Shown piece by piece: positions 36,601-48,300 of a stretch of DNA of 64,000 nt. Each line of letters starts with the position of its first letter. Positions within the stretch are counted from its first letter, which is position 1. A program made the translations under genes and the position numbers. This DNA comes from Gymnothorax reevesii. Taxonomy: Eukaryota; Chordata; Actinopteri; Anguilliformes; Muraenidae. The notes under the pieces are model-generated. The model was not told the DNA's origin, ran no database searches, and was given only the letters and a program-made list of their open reading frames with translations. Location: positions 12,524,313-12,588,312 of the forward strand of contig CM056578.1 of assembly GCA_029721435.1 (NCBI GenBank), read 5' to 3'.

Positions 36601-36836
36601 TCTCTCAGTCTTTTTTGCCACTTGTGCCAGCTTTTTTGAAACATGTTGCAGGCATCAAATTCCAAATGAGCTAATATTTGCAAAAAATTGCAAAGTTTAC
36701 CTGTTTGAACATTAAGTAACTTGTCTTTGCAGTGTATTCAGTTGAATATAGGTTGAAAAGGATTTGCAAACCATTGTATTCTGTTTTTATTTACGATTTA
36801 CACAACGTGCCAACTTCACTGGTTTTGGGTTTTGTA

Positions 36837-37391
36837 CATATCCTTAAATGCTTACTTTAATGAAGTTTCATTTTAATAAATTAATTTTAAGGTACTATAA
36901 TAAAAGAAAATAAAACATTTATTATGTTGGGGGGACACCAGCATCTTAAAGAATTATACAATCCTCATATTCCATTTCAGGTTATTAAATATTCATTATT
37001 ATGAAAAATGTTGAAAGGTATTGAATGTAGAGGTATAACTTAAGTGTAATCGGTAAAAAAAAAAAAATTATTATTCTAAAGGAACACCAAACAGCAGAGA
37101 ATTGAATATTTGGGTCAGAAATGAGCAAAATTGTTCCGAGCCGAGTTTTGGCAATACCCTGAAGTCAAATGCTCATAAAATCCCTAATTCTCAGTATATT
37201 TTCAAAATTTCAACTGTTTTAGACACTTGAAGTAATATCCTTACCAGTGCTGTAACCATTTATTCAATTTGATGACATTTAAAAATTGACCCCCCTGTTC
37301 AATTTGGCTTGATCCTAACCAAGAGTCGCTGCCACAACCAACTTTGAGAGATGGCACACAGCCGTGCGTGACGACACACTCCCAAGTCTGA
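36837..37391. other. Intergenic, no feature recognised
   Basis: AT-rich spacer between the Tc1 and Harbinger-like elements with an A-run at about 37052. No exon or repeat family recognised. Confidence 0.5.
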
Positions 37392-38379
37392 CGGAACATT
37401 CACATTGGCGCGGCGCGTCCGTTGACGGCTACGCCTCCCCATTCATTTGCTATGGAAGGCGGCGAGCACGTCCGTAGCCGCGGCGCAATGCATGATGGGA
37501 GCGGCGCGTCAAATTTTGTGCTTGCGGCGCGTCGAGGAAGCTGGGAAAAATTAAGTTTATGGTAATGAATCCGGCAAACGGAACGTGTATATCCAATCAA
37601 GTGGTTGAAGGTAGTGTGTACGTTGTCTTCCAGGAACGTGGGCTACGAAATAATGGTTCCGCTTATTGCAAGTGATTCGGGAACACAATGGAGGAAAAGC
37701 TTATTATCGCCGTGACGTCCTCTTTTCCTGTATTATATGACGGTTCCCTGCCTAGTTACAGGGACAATGAGAAACGCAACTGCGCATGGAGGAAGGTAGC
37801 AGAGATTGTTGGTGTCTCTGGTGGGTTTGAGCATTCTGTCACTGTTAAAAATGAAATAAAATACGGTATTGTGCTGCTAAAATTACTGAGACCCAGCGCT
37901 CAGCAAAATCGTGTTTTTTGCAGGCCCAGATACGTGCTGCGTAGGAAAATTAGCAAACTACGCAAACCATTTTACGATACGAAATATGACCATCGGCCTT
38001 AGGTCCCATGTTTGATGTATAAGTGAACGGATCAAGTAAAAATGTGCATTTCATTACACTTTGGGCTTTTCACTGTGGTTTGTTCAATTTGATGTCCAAA
38101 CATTTCTGTCATTCACCTGTTAGTTCCATTGGAACTCCATGACAATAACGGAATGCATTTATACACAACTGCAGTCCCTCAAAAAATTCAAAATCCAAGC
38201 GGGAAAGACGACGATTGGATGAATTAATATCGTTGTTAATGAAAACTTGCTTCAGCCAGTTCACAGCTGCATTTCGCTTCCAGTGACGTCACTAGAAAAC
38301 TAACCGCCCAAAGGCGGCAAAACCTAGGGGAGAGAAGCGTCTGCAGGCGATGACGCGCCGCGCCAATGTGAATGTTCCG
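37392..38379 (+). mobile_element. PIF/Harbinger-type element with tga target duplications
   Basis: 988 bases with inverted ends cggaacattcacattggcgc / gcgccaatgtgaatgttccg and a further cggcgcgtc. It is flanked on both sides by tga (37389-37391 and 38380-38382), the 3-bp duplication typical of PIF/Harbinger. It carries the accessory MADF/Myb-like gene but no DDE transposase, so it could only move with help from another copy. Confidence 0.8.
37688..38002 (+). CDS. MADF/Myb-like accessory protein of a Harbinger element (truncated)
   Basis: 104 codons with ATG at 37688. Residues 1-45 (MEEKLIIAVTSSFPVLYDGS, then LPSYRDNEKRNCAWRKVAEI) are a MADF-type trihelix start: a leading acidic 'LI.AV...PVLYD', a conserved Y-R-D and the W of the second helix. 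After residue 45 (VGVSGG) the sequence leaves the family pattern, and the normal third helix (CRKRWKSLRD-like) is missing. The frame then continues through unrelated sequence to the stop, suggesting an internal deletion or frameshift. In PIF/Harbinger elements this protein helps bring the transposase to the ends. Function is doubtful here. Confidence 0.65.
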   Translation: MEEKLIIAVTSSFPVLYDGSLPSYRDNEKRNCAWRKVAEIVGVSGGFEHSVTVKNEIKYGIVLLKLLRPSAQQNRVFCRPRYVLRRKISKLRKPFYDTKYDHRP

Positions 38380-38382
38380 TGA

Positions 38383-38558
38383 GCAGGGGGGTGTGCTACA
38401 AGGCTGGCTTTGTGATAAAGCCTGACTTCAGCACTTAGTAAAACCAGGATCCTCTTCAAATCTGGATCATGGACTGAGGTAAAGGAACCTGCTCCGGGTT
38501 TTACCTACGCTGAAAGTCAGGCTTAGTCGCAAAGCCAGCTTCGAAGTAAACCCCCTGC
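38383..38558. repeat. 176-bp near-perfect palindrome (snapback element)
   Basis: gcaggggg at 38383 pairs with ccccctgc ending at 38558. Inner arms aaggctggctttg / caaagccagctt and aagcctgacttcagc / gctgaaagtcaggctt also pair. It sits directly against the Harbinger element's target duplication. It is a MITE-like foldback or the remnant of one. Confidence 0.7.
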
Positions 38559-41410
38559 TTTCGATGTTGGCTGACTCGACAAGCTGCTACGACAACCAGG
38601 AACAGCCGAACACGTGAAAATGCCCCCCGTCAGCGGCATCAACATGACCGAGAAGCCATGTGTGTCAATCTCAAAATATTAAAAACAACGTTTCATTTTG
38701 AGGGGGAAAAACCTACCGATCAAGCTTATTTTAACTGATGGCAAAGTGCGACGGTCGGGTTACTCTGCACTATACGTTATACACAGGCATAATTTAACTC
38801 CTAAATTTAGCCATCTTGTTAATTATGATTATGATTCACTTTACTTCAGCCAGCAGCGAATTAGTTAGCCAGTAAACTTAGCAGTGTTGAGTTCTTACCA
38901 GTGTACCCTGAGTTAGGTTCTGTCTAACGGTGGATCGCTTGATAACTTTAATGCCCGCAAAGTCACGGATTTCCTCTCAAAACTGCGACTTGGTTAAAAA
39001 GCAGGTGGTTTCGACAGCTGCATGTGAGGTTTCCGCTAAATGTACCACCAACCATGACAAGGCGAAATAGTTAAAAAAAAAAAAACCTAAAAGACAAGCG
39101 CGTTTCAATTGAGTTAACGCCTCAGAAATTGAGCAGTGGCGAAAATTGAAAATATGACGCGCGTCACACGCTGCCAGTGGGTATTGGATAATGAAGCAGG
39201 AGAAGTGAGTCGCACATTCGGTTTGGTTGTATTAATTATAGACTGAAGTTCACCAAGAGTCTCTTAAAGCCGATTTCACTCTGGACGCAAAATGATTTTG
39301 TCGCACGACAGATTACATTCGAAGTCAATAAAAAGACGCGAATACACGCGTTCGTTTCGCCTCCGGTGTGAAAGCAGCTTTATCCTTCGGCTTCTCTTGG
39401 TTGTCGCAGCTTTTCACTGTTAGATAGCTACCGCTACCATTTTCACTAGGGTTATGAGATCTCCTGTTTAGTCAGCGTGGGGGACATTTAAGTAAGTGGC
39501 TAATTCGGGAAGGTTCTATGTATTAAAGCTCATCTCTTCATTGCTCTAAGTTAGCTGCTGGTTCAAGCTACAACTGGGGCTACATATCGATAGTGGCAGC
39601 GGTTCTGCCACGTTTCACCAAGTAAAACCTCCGTCCTTCACAACCTTTCAATCAGCTCTCGTTACAAAGGCCAATCGCACAGCTCAAACGACCCATCTCT
39701 ACGGAAATAACATCGCTTTCTGTCACTTTCACATTTACATCACATCACAAAGGCTTTCCGTCCTTTCTTAATACTTAATATACCCCTGACCTCTCAGGGT
39801 AAAGCACAGCGTCACGTCAACGTCATTGTCTTCTGACTGGACTCGGCCAACTGTGACGACAATGTCGGTAGAACAGATGTGTTCTGTTATGTCACGCATC
39901 GCTCCTTTAAAAATATGAATTATCTGACTGATAATCATTCGTTGTGGCGATTAAGGGCGAAAACCTCCTGAGTCTACATATAACAGTGTGATAAACCCAT
40001 ATTTTACGATATGTACAAGCAGTTCTTTTCGGGGGCCTCGAATTGCGCTCCTGCCATGATTAATTCTGGATTGAGACGGCAAGGTAAGGGTGCCAAAGAA
40101 AAATCATGAGTACCAGGCTGCAGCCTGAATTAACGAAACGTGGTTCGAAGTCTAAAGTTTAATCTCACTAAACGTTAGATTGCTTTTACTGTTAAATTTA
40201 TATTAAACGTAATGTCTAACCACTTTGAAACATGAATTGACAAGTTTACAAAAAAATCCATTATGTACTCCTCATAATTGACGATTGATCATAATTTTGA
40301 TTATGGGAGCCGGATTGATTTCAAAAATGCTAGAAGTAAAATTCATGATACCAATGGGCCAAAAGATTGACCTCAGAATACCTTTCCGCTCGGCTAATCC
40401 TCTGCAATTGATATCTTGGCCCACATGGTGGCAGTATAGTCCCAAAAATAACAGCTACCACGTGCCAAGTGTTTACAGGTCAGGCCAGATCGGGGAGGGG
40501 GTATACTACGAAGCAAGATAAATGGGTTAGCGATGTATGTCGAGCCTAAACCTTGGCTTTTCAATGTCACGAAGGTGCCTCTCTTTTAAGTTGGCTAGAT
40601 TACCATGGTAACGCTACAGATTCTCAGCTGAGGGAATACGTTACTTATGCGATCTACTGGAATCATATATTGGAAATGTTGCAAATAGGGGCACTTACAG
40701 TTGCACGTAAAGTAACATAACGTTGTGTAACTATTATTACTATTATTTAAATAATTATGAAAGCAAAGCAGCACAGGGCGCACCATGTTCTCATGCTTTG
40801 TTTTAACTAGCAGCCAAGTCCTCTTGACAGTGCTGCTACTGCATCTGTTAAAGCGTGTTCAACTATCAAATAGTATTTTTTTGCCACTGAAATACTGTAA
40901 AATTGCAACGGTGCAACTGGTTAGGGTTAGTGGTGAGATACGATTTTATTAAAATCACGCTGTATAAAAGAAAAGCAAAGGGGAAAAATACTTTAAACCA
41001 AAAATGAAGAAATTAACAAAACGGAGTTTACTCTTGGTATCAGTCAGGTAATATTCAATTTATCATTTAATTTCTCTGTTTCATTTGACCGAGAAACTCA
41101 AGTGATTTCCATTGGTCCTTCATCAGAGGACTTACACATTTACACGGTCGGAAATTTTACGCCAGAATTCCTCTCTGGCCTTATTAGCAGCAACAGTGTT
41201 GCTTTTTACTGTTTTTATATTTTTACATTCCTCATAACTGTCCATAAAAACAACCCACTCCTCCAAGGAAATTTTAAAAAACTTTATTTATCACCCAGCA
41301 ACAACTTACATTAAATCCAACGAACAAGTGCATACATCAACCAACAAGAATAGATACATATGCTAACATAAATCTCAATCACAATATCCCAAGTCTATGC
41401 GCGTGCCTAA
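38559..41410. other. Intergenic, no gene recognised
   Basis: A long stretch without recognisable exons. At about 39268-39385 a 'gccgatttcactctggacgc ... cctccggtgtgaaagcagc' pair looks like the ends of a small snapback element. At 39834-39860 and 39775-39800 there is nothing beyond ordinary sequence. Open frames (for example 40285-40521) match no family. Confidence 0.45.
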
Positions 41411-42321
41411 CCCTCAAGCGACTGAGTGGGGTCATATATGACCCCAGACGTACATTTTTATGTGCTGTTTTAATATTTCATATCAGAAAAATGTTTCCTT
41501 CAGTGAGTTTGTCAAGCTGTTCCTCCAACGAATTTTCATAGATTTTCAGAGGAATTGGCCTATTGCAGTGTCACAGACAGCTGAAAGGTATTTGGGGTCA
41601 GTAATAATTTTGCTAACAAAAAAGCACTCCAAGGCGTCATACCTCATTCAAAGCAAATGTTATTATTTTGAAATGATTAAATTTTATTGAGGTAGAAAAT
41701 GCGTACTCTGAGGGGCCACAAACCATCCACCAAATGACAAAAAACACTCAATCCGTTCATCGGGCAAATACTTAGATTTCTAATCCAAAAATTATTTTTA
41801 GTTTCATAGTAGCTCAGACCAGGTCAAATTTTAGCAATTTTGTCCGTGGACCAATGATAACCCCTATGTAAATTTTGGTGCAGATTGCACCATTAGTCTT
41901 TTGGGTGAAGTTTGTGATGGGCAGATAGACACACACACAGATGAAAAATATCTTCCTTGGCAAGGGTACATACAGCTGCAAACCATGTTATTCTAGTTCT
42001 GGGAGGCAAGGTTAGTGAATAAAAATTGACCATTGCCATAAATCTATGATAATACGGTCGAAAAACATGTATATTTTTTGGGGTCATAAATGACCACACA
42101 AAACTGCATTTTTCTTGGCGTTAAAAAAAAAAATTATCAAAATGCTTATTTTTTAGCATTTGATCATTTACTTATATCTGCCATACATAAATGAAGCTGT
42201 GCGGATGTGATGAACATAAAAATGTTCATTAAAAGTAAGTATTTTTGCATAAAACACAGCGGGGTCATTTATGACCCCACTCGGTCATTTCAGTTGCTAA
42301 AAATACTCGGTCGCTTGAGGG
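41411..42321. mobile_element. Terminal-inverted-repeat element with ggggtcat...atgacccc motifs
   Basis: Ends ccctcaagcgactgagt (41411) and its complement actcggtcgcttgaggg (to 42321). Inside each end is a palindrome: ggggtcatatatgacccc at 41428-41445 and ggggtcatttatgacccc at 42261-42278; a third, imperfect, is near 42079. The motif is common in fish DNA elements. No transposase is left. Confidence 0.7.
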
Positions 42322-42464
42322 ATAATCGTACAGTCTGTAGCTCTCTGACAGAATGCCTCAAAAAAATCTTCAGGAAGTCGGGGTGTACGGATTAAAAAGG
42401 TTAGATGACACTGAAATAAATCTGGGAATATTTTCGATAATAACTAGTTTATTAATTTAGACAT

Positions 42465-42903
42465 ATGCACCTCCTGAGTGGTTGAAGGACAGGGCGTACC
42501 ATGCTGGCCCCGCCACTGTGTGGTCCTTAGGGGTCACGCTCTTTGAGCTTGTTTTTGGTCATTGACCATTAAACCCCAAAACGGGCAGAGTGTGAACATG
42601 CTCCTTAACTCCAGAGGGCTGTCCTCAGGTGAGTTTACACTTCTTTTGCAGAGCGACTCTCTCCAATCACATACGCTCTTTTAAGCTCCTTTCACCTCAT
42701 CTCTCCAATCGCTAACGCACTTATTTCCACCAACAGAAATCGGAGATTTCAGCAGCTGGTGCTTAGCGCCCAGGGTGGAGGACAGAGCTACACTGGATGA
42801 GCTGACTGTTCACCACAGGCTTCAGCCCATCTGCGCAGTACCAGGTAGCCATTTTGGACCTCAGAAAAGGGTCTTATCCTTGTTGAGAAATCACGAAAGT
42901 TAG
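42465..42903 (+). pseudogene. PIM-like kinase module D, 5'-truncated and broken
   Basis: Kinase homology starts abruptly at 42465 inside the PPEW exon, with no exon boundary, and no upstream kinase exons exist. The exon remnant 42465-42628 reads APPEWLKDRAYHAGPATVWS and on to LVFGH, then a TGA and a frameshift before LNSRGLSSG and a gtgagt donor. The next exon, 42737-42844, is intact (SSWCLAPRVEDRATLDEL ... QPICAVPG); the HHW tryptophan is changed to R. Reading through its gtagcc donor gives 19 more codons to a TAG at 42901-42903. The same tail is in module B. A donor splicing in phase to module B's first exon (42951) is also possible. Likely debris of a duplication breakpoint. Confidence 0.8.
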
Positions 42904-42950
42904 ATCAAGCTGAAGGAAGGACCAAAATGGGAACATAGTGACCAGCGCAG

Positions 42951-45311
42951 TAGTGACAAATGTGTGTCTGCTTCATGTTGAAGAACATAGAGAGGAGTGC
43001 AGAGAGGAAGATAATGTAGACCCTGAAGACCTCTATATGATCGGATCGCAACTTGGAGAGGGCGGGTTTGGCTCGGTGTACGCAGGGTTCCGCATCGATG
43101 ATGGAGTTCAGGTAAGCTGTTGATCACACCATATTTCCATAAATATCCTCGACGCATTGTCTCCCTGGTCTCAAAGTGTCATTAATCTTTGCATAATAAT
43201 TTTATTTGACGTTCCCTTGCATATGACCAAAAACCTTTCAACTCCATTCAACTTTAATTCTTGTTTAGACAATGATATGTCGCCTCCATTCTTGCTTTGC
43301 TTTATTATCCCCCGCCAACACGAAGTGGGAGGGGGATATAGGTTTGACCTCTGTCCGTCCGTCCGTCCGTGCGTCCGTCCGTCCGAGATAAAGGGGACAG
43401 CTTTACTCAGAAACTACTACAGATACAGTAACCAAATTTGGTGTGTAGCTTCAGACCATAAAGGCCTTGATTGAGTTCGAAAATGAGAAGCGCACGATTG
43501 GCGGGGGATGTTGTAGACCATGTCGACTTGTTTTCAATGCTATATATGAAATGTTGCTTGGCATTATTAGCTTTTTTTGTTGCCATATTTATTCAACTGT
43601 AAAATATAACAAAATGTGTTGTATGTTTTAATCAGGTCGCCCTAAAATTTGTTGACAAATGGAAGGAGGATGAATTACTTGTGAGTACTGGAAATCACAT
43701 TTGTCAAACTCTGACTTGTTCACTGCCCACCATTTTAACATATTAGATGGTGGTTATCACCTTCTATCAAATTAGTTTTAATTTTGTCTTTGATGTGCGG
43801 AGAAGCTGTCTTGTCACCTTGAATGTGTGCTGTAATGAGTAATCTAAAGACATTATAGCTGACAGAGCTGCTTAAAATAGGCAAAATATTTGACCATTGA
43901 CTGAGGAGTCATGGGAATAAATGAGCCATATCACTCTTTTGCGTATTTCAAACACCTTTGGCATCGATTGATCGCAAAATAGTGATGCAGCTCATTGGTC
44001 CCCATGGCTCATGGGACCCCAGTCTCCCCTACTCCAGTAGAGGTTTGAAAAGCGCTGATGTGGATGATGAGATTGCTATTGTTCAATGTTATTATGCTCA
44101 TGCTATAGACCTAAGCACTTGCATGCTGCACATCGGAATTGTGGTAGACTCAGAAGTGTAAGGAATTTTTGGGAAAAGCTAGATCTTGCTATTTTTTTGC
44201 ATATTGACGATTGCTCTAATTACAGCCAGATTATGCCCTGTCTTACCAAACCTAACTTCCTCTCACTCTGCAGCCGGGACAGAGGGTTGCGACTCCAAGG
44301 GAAGTGTGGCTCACGAGTCTTGTCAACCAAAATGGGGGCCATCGGAACATCTTGAAATTGTATGAGTGTTTCAACAAACCAGACCAATATGTCATGGTGC
44401 TGGAGCGGCCAGATCACTGCATGGACCTTGCAGAATTCATGGCCTCCCAAAATGGCCGATTGAACGAGGAAATGGCGAAAGTTGTGATGACGCAACTTCT
44501 GCAGGCGCTTGTGCACTGCCAGGAGCGTGGTGTTTTCCATCGGGACGTGAAACCGGAAAATGTCCTGATTGAGAAAAATACGATGCGTGCCATCTTAATC
44601 GATTTTGGGTGCGGGGATCTGTGGAAGGATACTCCATACACCACGTATGCAGGTCAGTGAGAGGATTGCTTTGGACCTTTTAAAGCATTTGGAAGAGTGT
44701 TAATACTGACAGTCTAATAGGCACTGGAAGTTCGTTCTGTGTCTCAGTGGAACATTGAGCGTGCCAATCTAACCAGGTCCTTCCACTTATATAGGCCGTT
44801 CTATGACTTGGTCGTATGGTTTTCCAAGGTTTTATCGACACTTGTATCTGTTGCTCTTTCAGGTACTGAGTTGTTTGCACCTCCTGAGTGGTTTACAGAG
44901 GGGACGTACCATGCTGGCCCCGCCACTGTGTGGTCCTTAGGGGTCACGCTCTTTGTGCTTGTCCTTGGTTATGAACGGTTGTTCAGCTTTGACAAGCAGA
45001 GCGGGCTCCTCGACTCCAGAGGGCTGTCCTCAGGTGAGTTTACACCTCTTTTGCGGAATGACTCTGTCCAATCACATACACTCTTTTAAGCTCCTTTCAC
45101 CTCATCTCTTCAATCGCTTACACTCTTATTACCACCAACAGAAATCGAAGATTTCATCGGCAGGTGCTTAGCGCTCAGGGTGGAGGACAGGGCTACACTG
45201 GATGAGCTGACTGTTCACCACTGGCTTCAGCCTATCTGCGCAGTATCAGGTAGCCATTTTGGACCTCAGAAAAGGGTCTTTTCCTTGTTAATGAGAAATC
45301 ACGAAAGTTAG
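42951..45311 (+). CDS. PIM-like serine/threonine kinase, module B (complete domain)
   Basis: Exons 42951-43111, 43636-43680, 44274-44652, 44863-45033 and 45142-45249, extending in frame to TAG at 45309-45311; about 307 residues, close to mammalian PIM1. Landmarks: GEGGFGSVYAG (complete glycine loop), VALKFVDK, PREV (C-helix Glu), LERPD hinge, HRDVKPEN, IDFGCGD, FAPPEW, VEDRAT, HHWLQP. Every catalytic residue is present. The first exon starts with two bases of a split codon and has no in-frame ATG before the stop at 42911. It must therefore be joined to an upstream exon (module D's last exon fits) or start at the internal ATG in DLYMIGSQLG. The final donor tcag|gtagcc would splice in phase to module C. 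Read-through instead gives a GSHFGPQKR tail. Exon 1's acceptor is purine-rich and weak. Confidence 0.85.
43303..43560 (+). mobile_element. Helentron-like short element in intron 1 of module B
   Basis: Inserted after ttgctttgcttt, where the module A intron continues uninterrupted (1660-1685). It starts with a hairpin (tatcccccgcc ... gggagggggata, 43306-43337), followed by gtccgtccgtccgtgcgtcc-type tetranucleotides at 43352-43385. A second gcgggggat lies near 43501. Compare the hairpins at 46023 and 27933. The right edge is approximate. Confidence 0.55.
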
Positions 45312-45358
45312 ATCATGCTGAAGGAACGACCAAAATGGGAACATAGTGACCAGCGCAG

Positions 45359-48300
45359 TAGTGACAAATCTGTTTCTGCCTCATGTTGAAGAACATAGAG
45401 GGGAGTGCAGAGAGGAAGATCATGTGGATCCTGAAGACCTCTATATGATCGGATCGCTGCTTGGAGAGGGCGGGTTTAGCTCGGTGTACGCAGGGTTCCG
45501 CATCGACGATGGAGTTCAGGTAAGCTCTTGACCACACCATATTTCCATGAATATCCTTGACGCATCCTCTCCCCATTTACGAAAAACTGCCATTTGTCTT
45601 TTCATTTTAATTACCAGCCCTGACAAGGTGGGTCTGCTTTCAGTACTTGTGCGAGTTCGTTCGCTGCGCCAGCCATCGCTTTCACTGCACTTGGTGTTTC
45701 GCCAATAACTTTCTTGCTGTCTTCAACTTATTTCTAGTACTTTTATCACAGTTATTATTGCCCTGGGGAATTTTTTTGGCATAATCACCGATCACTTCAA
45801 AGATCAAGGTCATGACAACTGGCTACACCCCTGAAAGTGCTTCTTAACACCGTAGCTTCAAAAGTATTTATGATAGAAAACAGAAAAAACTTGGTACCTC
45901 ACAACTACTGAAGAAGCCTCAGCTTCTATTAACTTTTGGGCAAATTCCATGCAAGGTCAAGGTCACAACAAGGTCATGACATCTGACCACACCCCTCAAA
46001 AGGCTTGTTAACACTGTAATTGTATCCCCCGAACGAAGTTCGAGGATACTATGGATTTGGCCTCGTCACGCATCCGCGTCCGCAGAGATTTTCTTGTGAA
46101 CGCTCTACAGCCCACATAAGTGCACCGATTCTTTTAAAATTTTGCAGGGACATGTATTATGGTAAGTTCACGACACCTATTGATTTTGGGCACTCTGGGG
46201 CCATCTGGGCCCAACTGGGGGGCCTTTGGGGGATACATGTGCTCCGTTGCCGAGTGCTCTAATTTCAAAAGTATTTATGATAGAAGCCTGTAGCTTTGTG
46301 TACAGCAAATGTGAAGCAGGGTAAATCTTCTCTCAACTTTGGACGACACTCCACTCAAGGTGAAGGTCTCAGCAAAACTTTATTTCTGTTGAGGGATATA
46401 CAACTTTCTTGCTATCTTGAACCCATTTAGGGCTTTAGTCAAAGTTATTATACCGCTAGGATATTGTTTTGGCATTATGACTGGTCACCTCTAAGGTCAA
46501 GGTCATGAAATCTGGCCATGCCCCTCAAAATATTTCTTAACACAATAATTTCAAAAGATTTTATGACACCAAGCTGGGGCTTGGTATATAGCAACTATAG
46601 AACAAGGCTCGGCTTCTATCAACTTTTCGGCAAATTCCGTTCATGATCATACTTTTATGTATGATTAAGTATGATTCATACTTTTAAATGTGTTTTTAGA
46701 GGCCAGGCAATTCAGTTTGCTTCACGAAGACAAAAACTTTTAAGATTAAAAGAACAAAATCTTAAAAAAGAAATTGAGATTCTCACATCAATACTGGATA
46801 GCTCACAAGCAACTTGCGATGTAACTGACAAATTGGACCGAAAGCAAAAAGAATTGGAACAATTAATTTGTGACAGGTCAACTATAATGCACTATAATAA
46901 CAAAGCAAAATGGATGGAGAAGGGAGGGAAATGCAATAAACTATTTTTAAGCCTCCAATATAGAAATACAGCAAAGAAAAATATACAGAAATTAAAAAGG
47001 ATTGATGGGACGATTCTCATCTCTCCTACAGATATTCTGAATGAGGAAGAGAGATATTTTACAGAGATATTCTCCCCCCAGTTATCAGCTGTTTCACTAT
47101 GTAATACTGATAGTAATTCATTTTTCCCTCAAAATCAAGTTAAATTATCAGAGGAACAGAAAGCAACATGCGAGGGGCTAATTACAGAAACTGAGCTTTA
47201 CAATTCAATCATGTCCTTTCAGCGGGGGAAATCGCCAGGGTTAGATGGTATCCCAATAGAAGTCTATCAAACATTTTATGAACAGATTAAAAACCCCCTG
47301 CTCACATGTTTTAATTTTTCATATGATCAAGGTATTCTCACCGGGACTCAGCGAGAAAGTGTAATTTCTCTGCTCTTAAAACAAGAAGCTAGCGGCCACT
47401 ATAAAGATCCGGTCCACTTAAAAAACTGGAGGCCACTCACTCTTCAGTGCTATGATGCGAAAATATTAGCAAAATGTATAGCATTGCGTATAAAGAATGT
47501 CCTGCATGATATTATACATCATGACCAGTCTGGTTTTATACAAGGTAGAAATATTTCAAATAATATAAGACAATTACTTGAAATTATAGAATATTATGAT
47601 AAAATAAAGAAACCAGGTTTGATTTTTATAGCAGACCTTGAGAAAGCCTTTGATAAAATCAGATGGGATTTCATCTACCAATGTTTAGAATTTTTTAACT
47701 TTGGTAAATCTTTAATACAGTGGGTTAAAGTAATGTATCATAATTCCGCCTCCAAAATTATAAATAATGGTTCTCTCTCAAACCCCATTATATTCTCTCG
47801 GGGAGTAAAACAGGGCTGCCCGTTATCACCGTATCTGTTTATTATGGCAATAGAAGTACTTGCTATAAAAATACGAGCAAAAAATAATATCAAAGGTCTA
47901 GAAATGCCAGATCTAAATACAAAAATTTCAATGTATGCCGATGATACCATTTTTTTACTGAATTCTGATTATGAAACACTTCAGTGTCTTACAAAAGACC
48001 TGGATGAATACTCAAAACAATCTGGGCTGAACCCTAATTACGAAAAATGTCAAATACTGAGACTTGGTTCCTTGAAAAATAAAAATTTCACTCATCCATG
48101 CAATCTACCACTTCACTGGACAGATGGACCGGTCAATGTTCTCGGTATACACATTCCAGAAAATATTAGTGAAATTTCAACAGTTAATTTCAATAATAAA
48201 CTGAGTAAAATTGAAAAAATTCTTCTCCCATGGAAAGGGAAACATTTGACCATTTATGGCAAAATAACTCTGATTGATTCATTAATTGTATCCCAGTTTA

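Larger units (their letters stand above)
34421..36834 (-). mobile_element. Full-length Tc1-like element, inactivated
   Basis: 2414 bases bounded by TA on both sides (34419-34420 and 36835-36836). Terminal inverted repeats of about 200 bp start caaaacccgaaaccagtgaa on the left and read caaaacccaaaaccagtgaa from the right. The transposase is antisense and broken, and a GC-rich insertion splits it. Confidence 0.85.

Noticed and set aside
37400..37600. 66-codon minus-strand frame near the Harbinger end
   Set aside because: It overlaps the GC-rich inverted end and is antisense to the MADF frame's leader; composition explains it.
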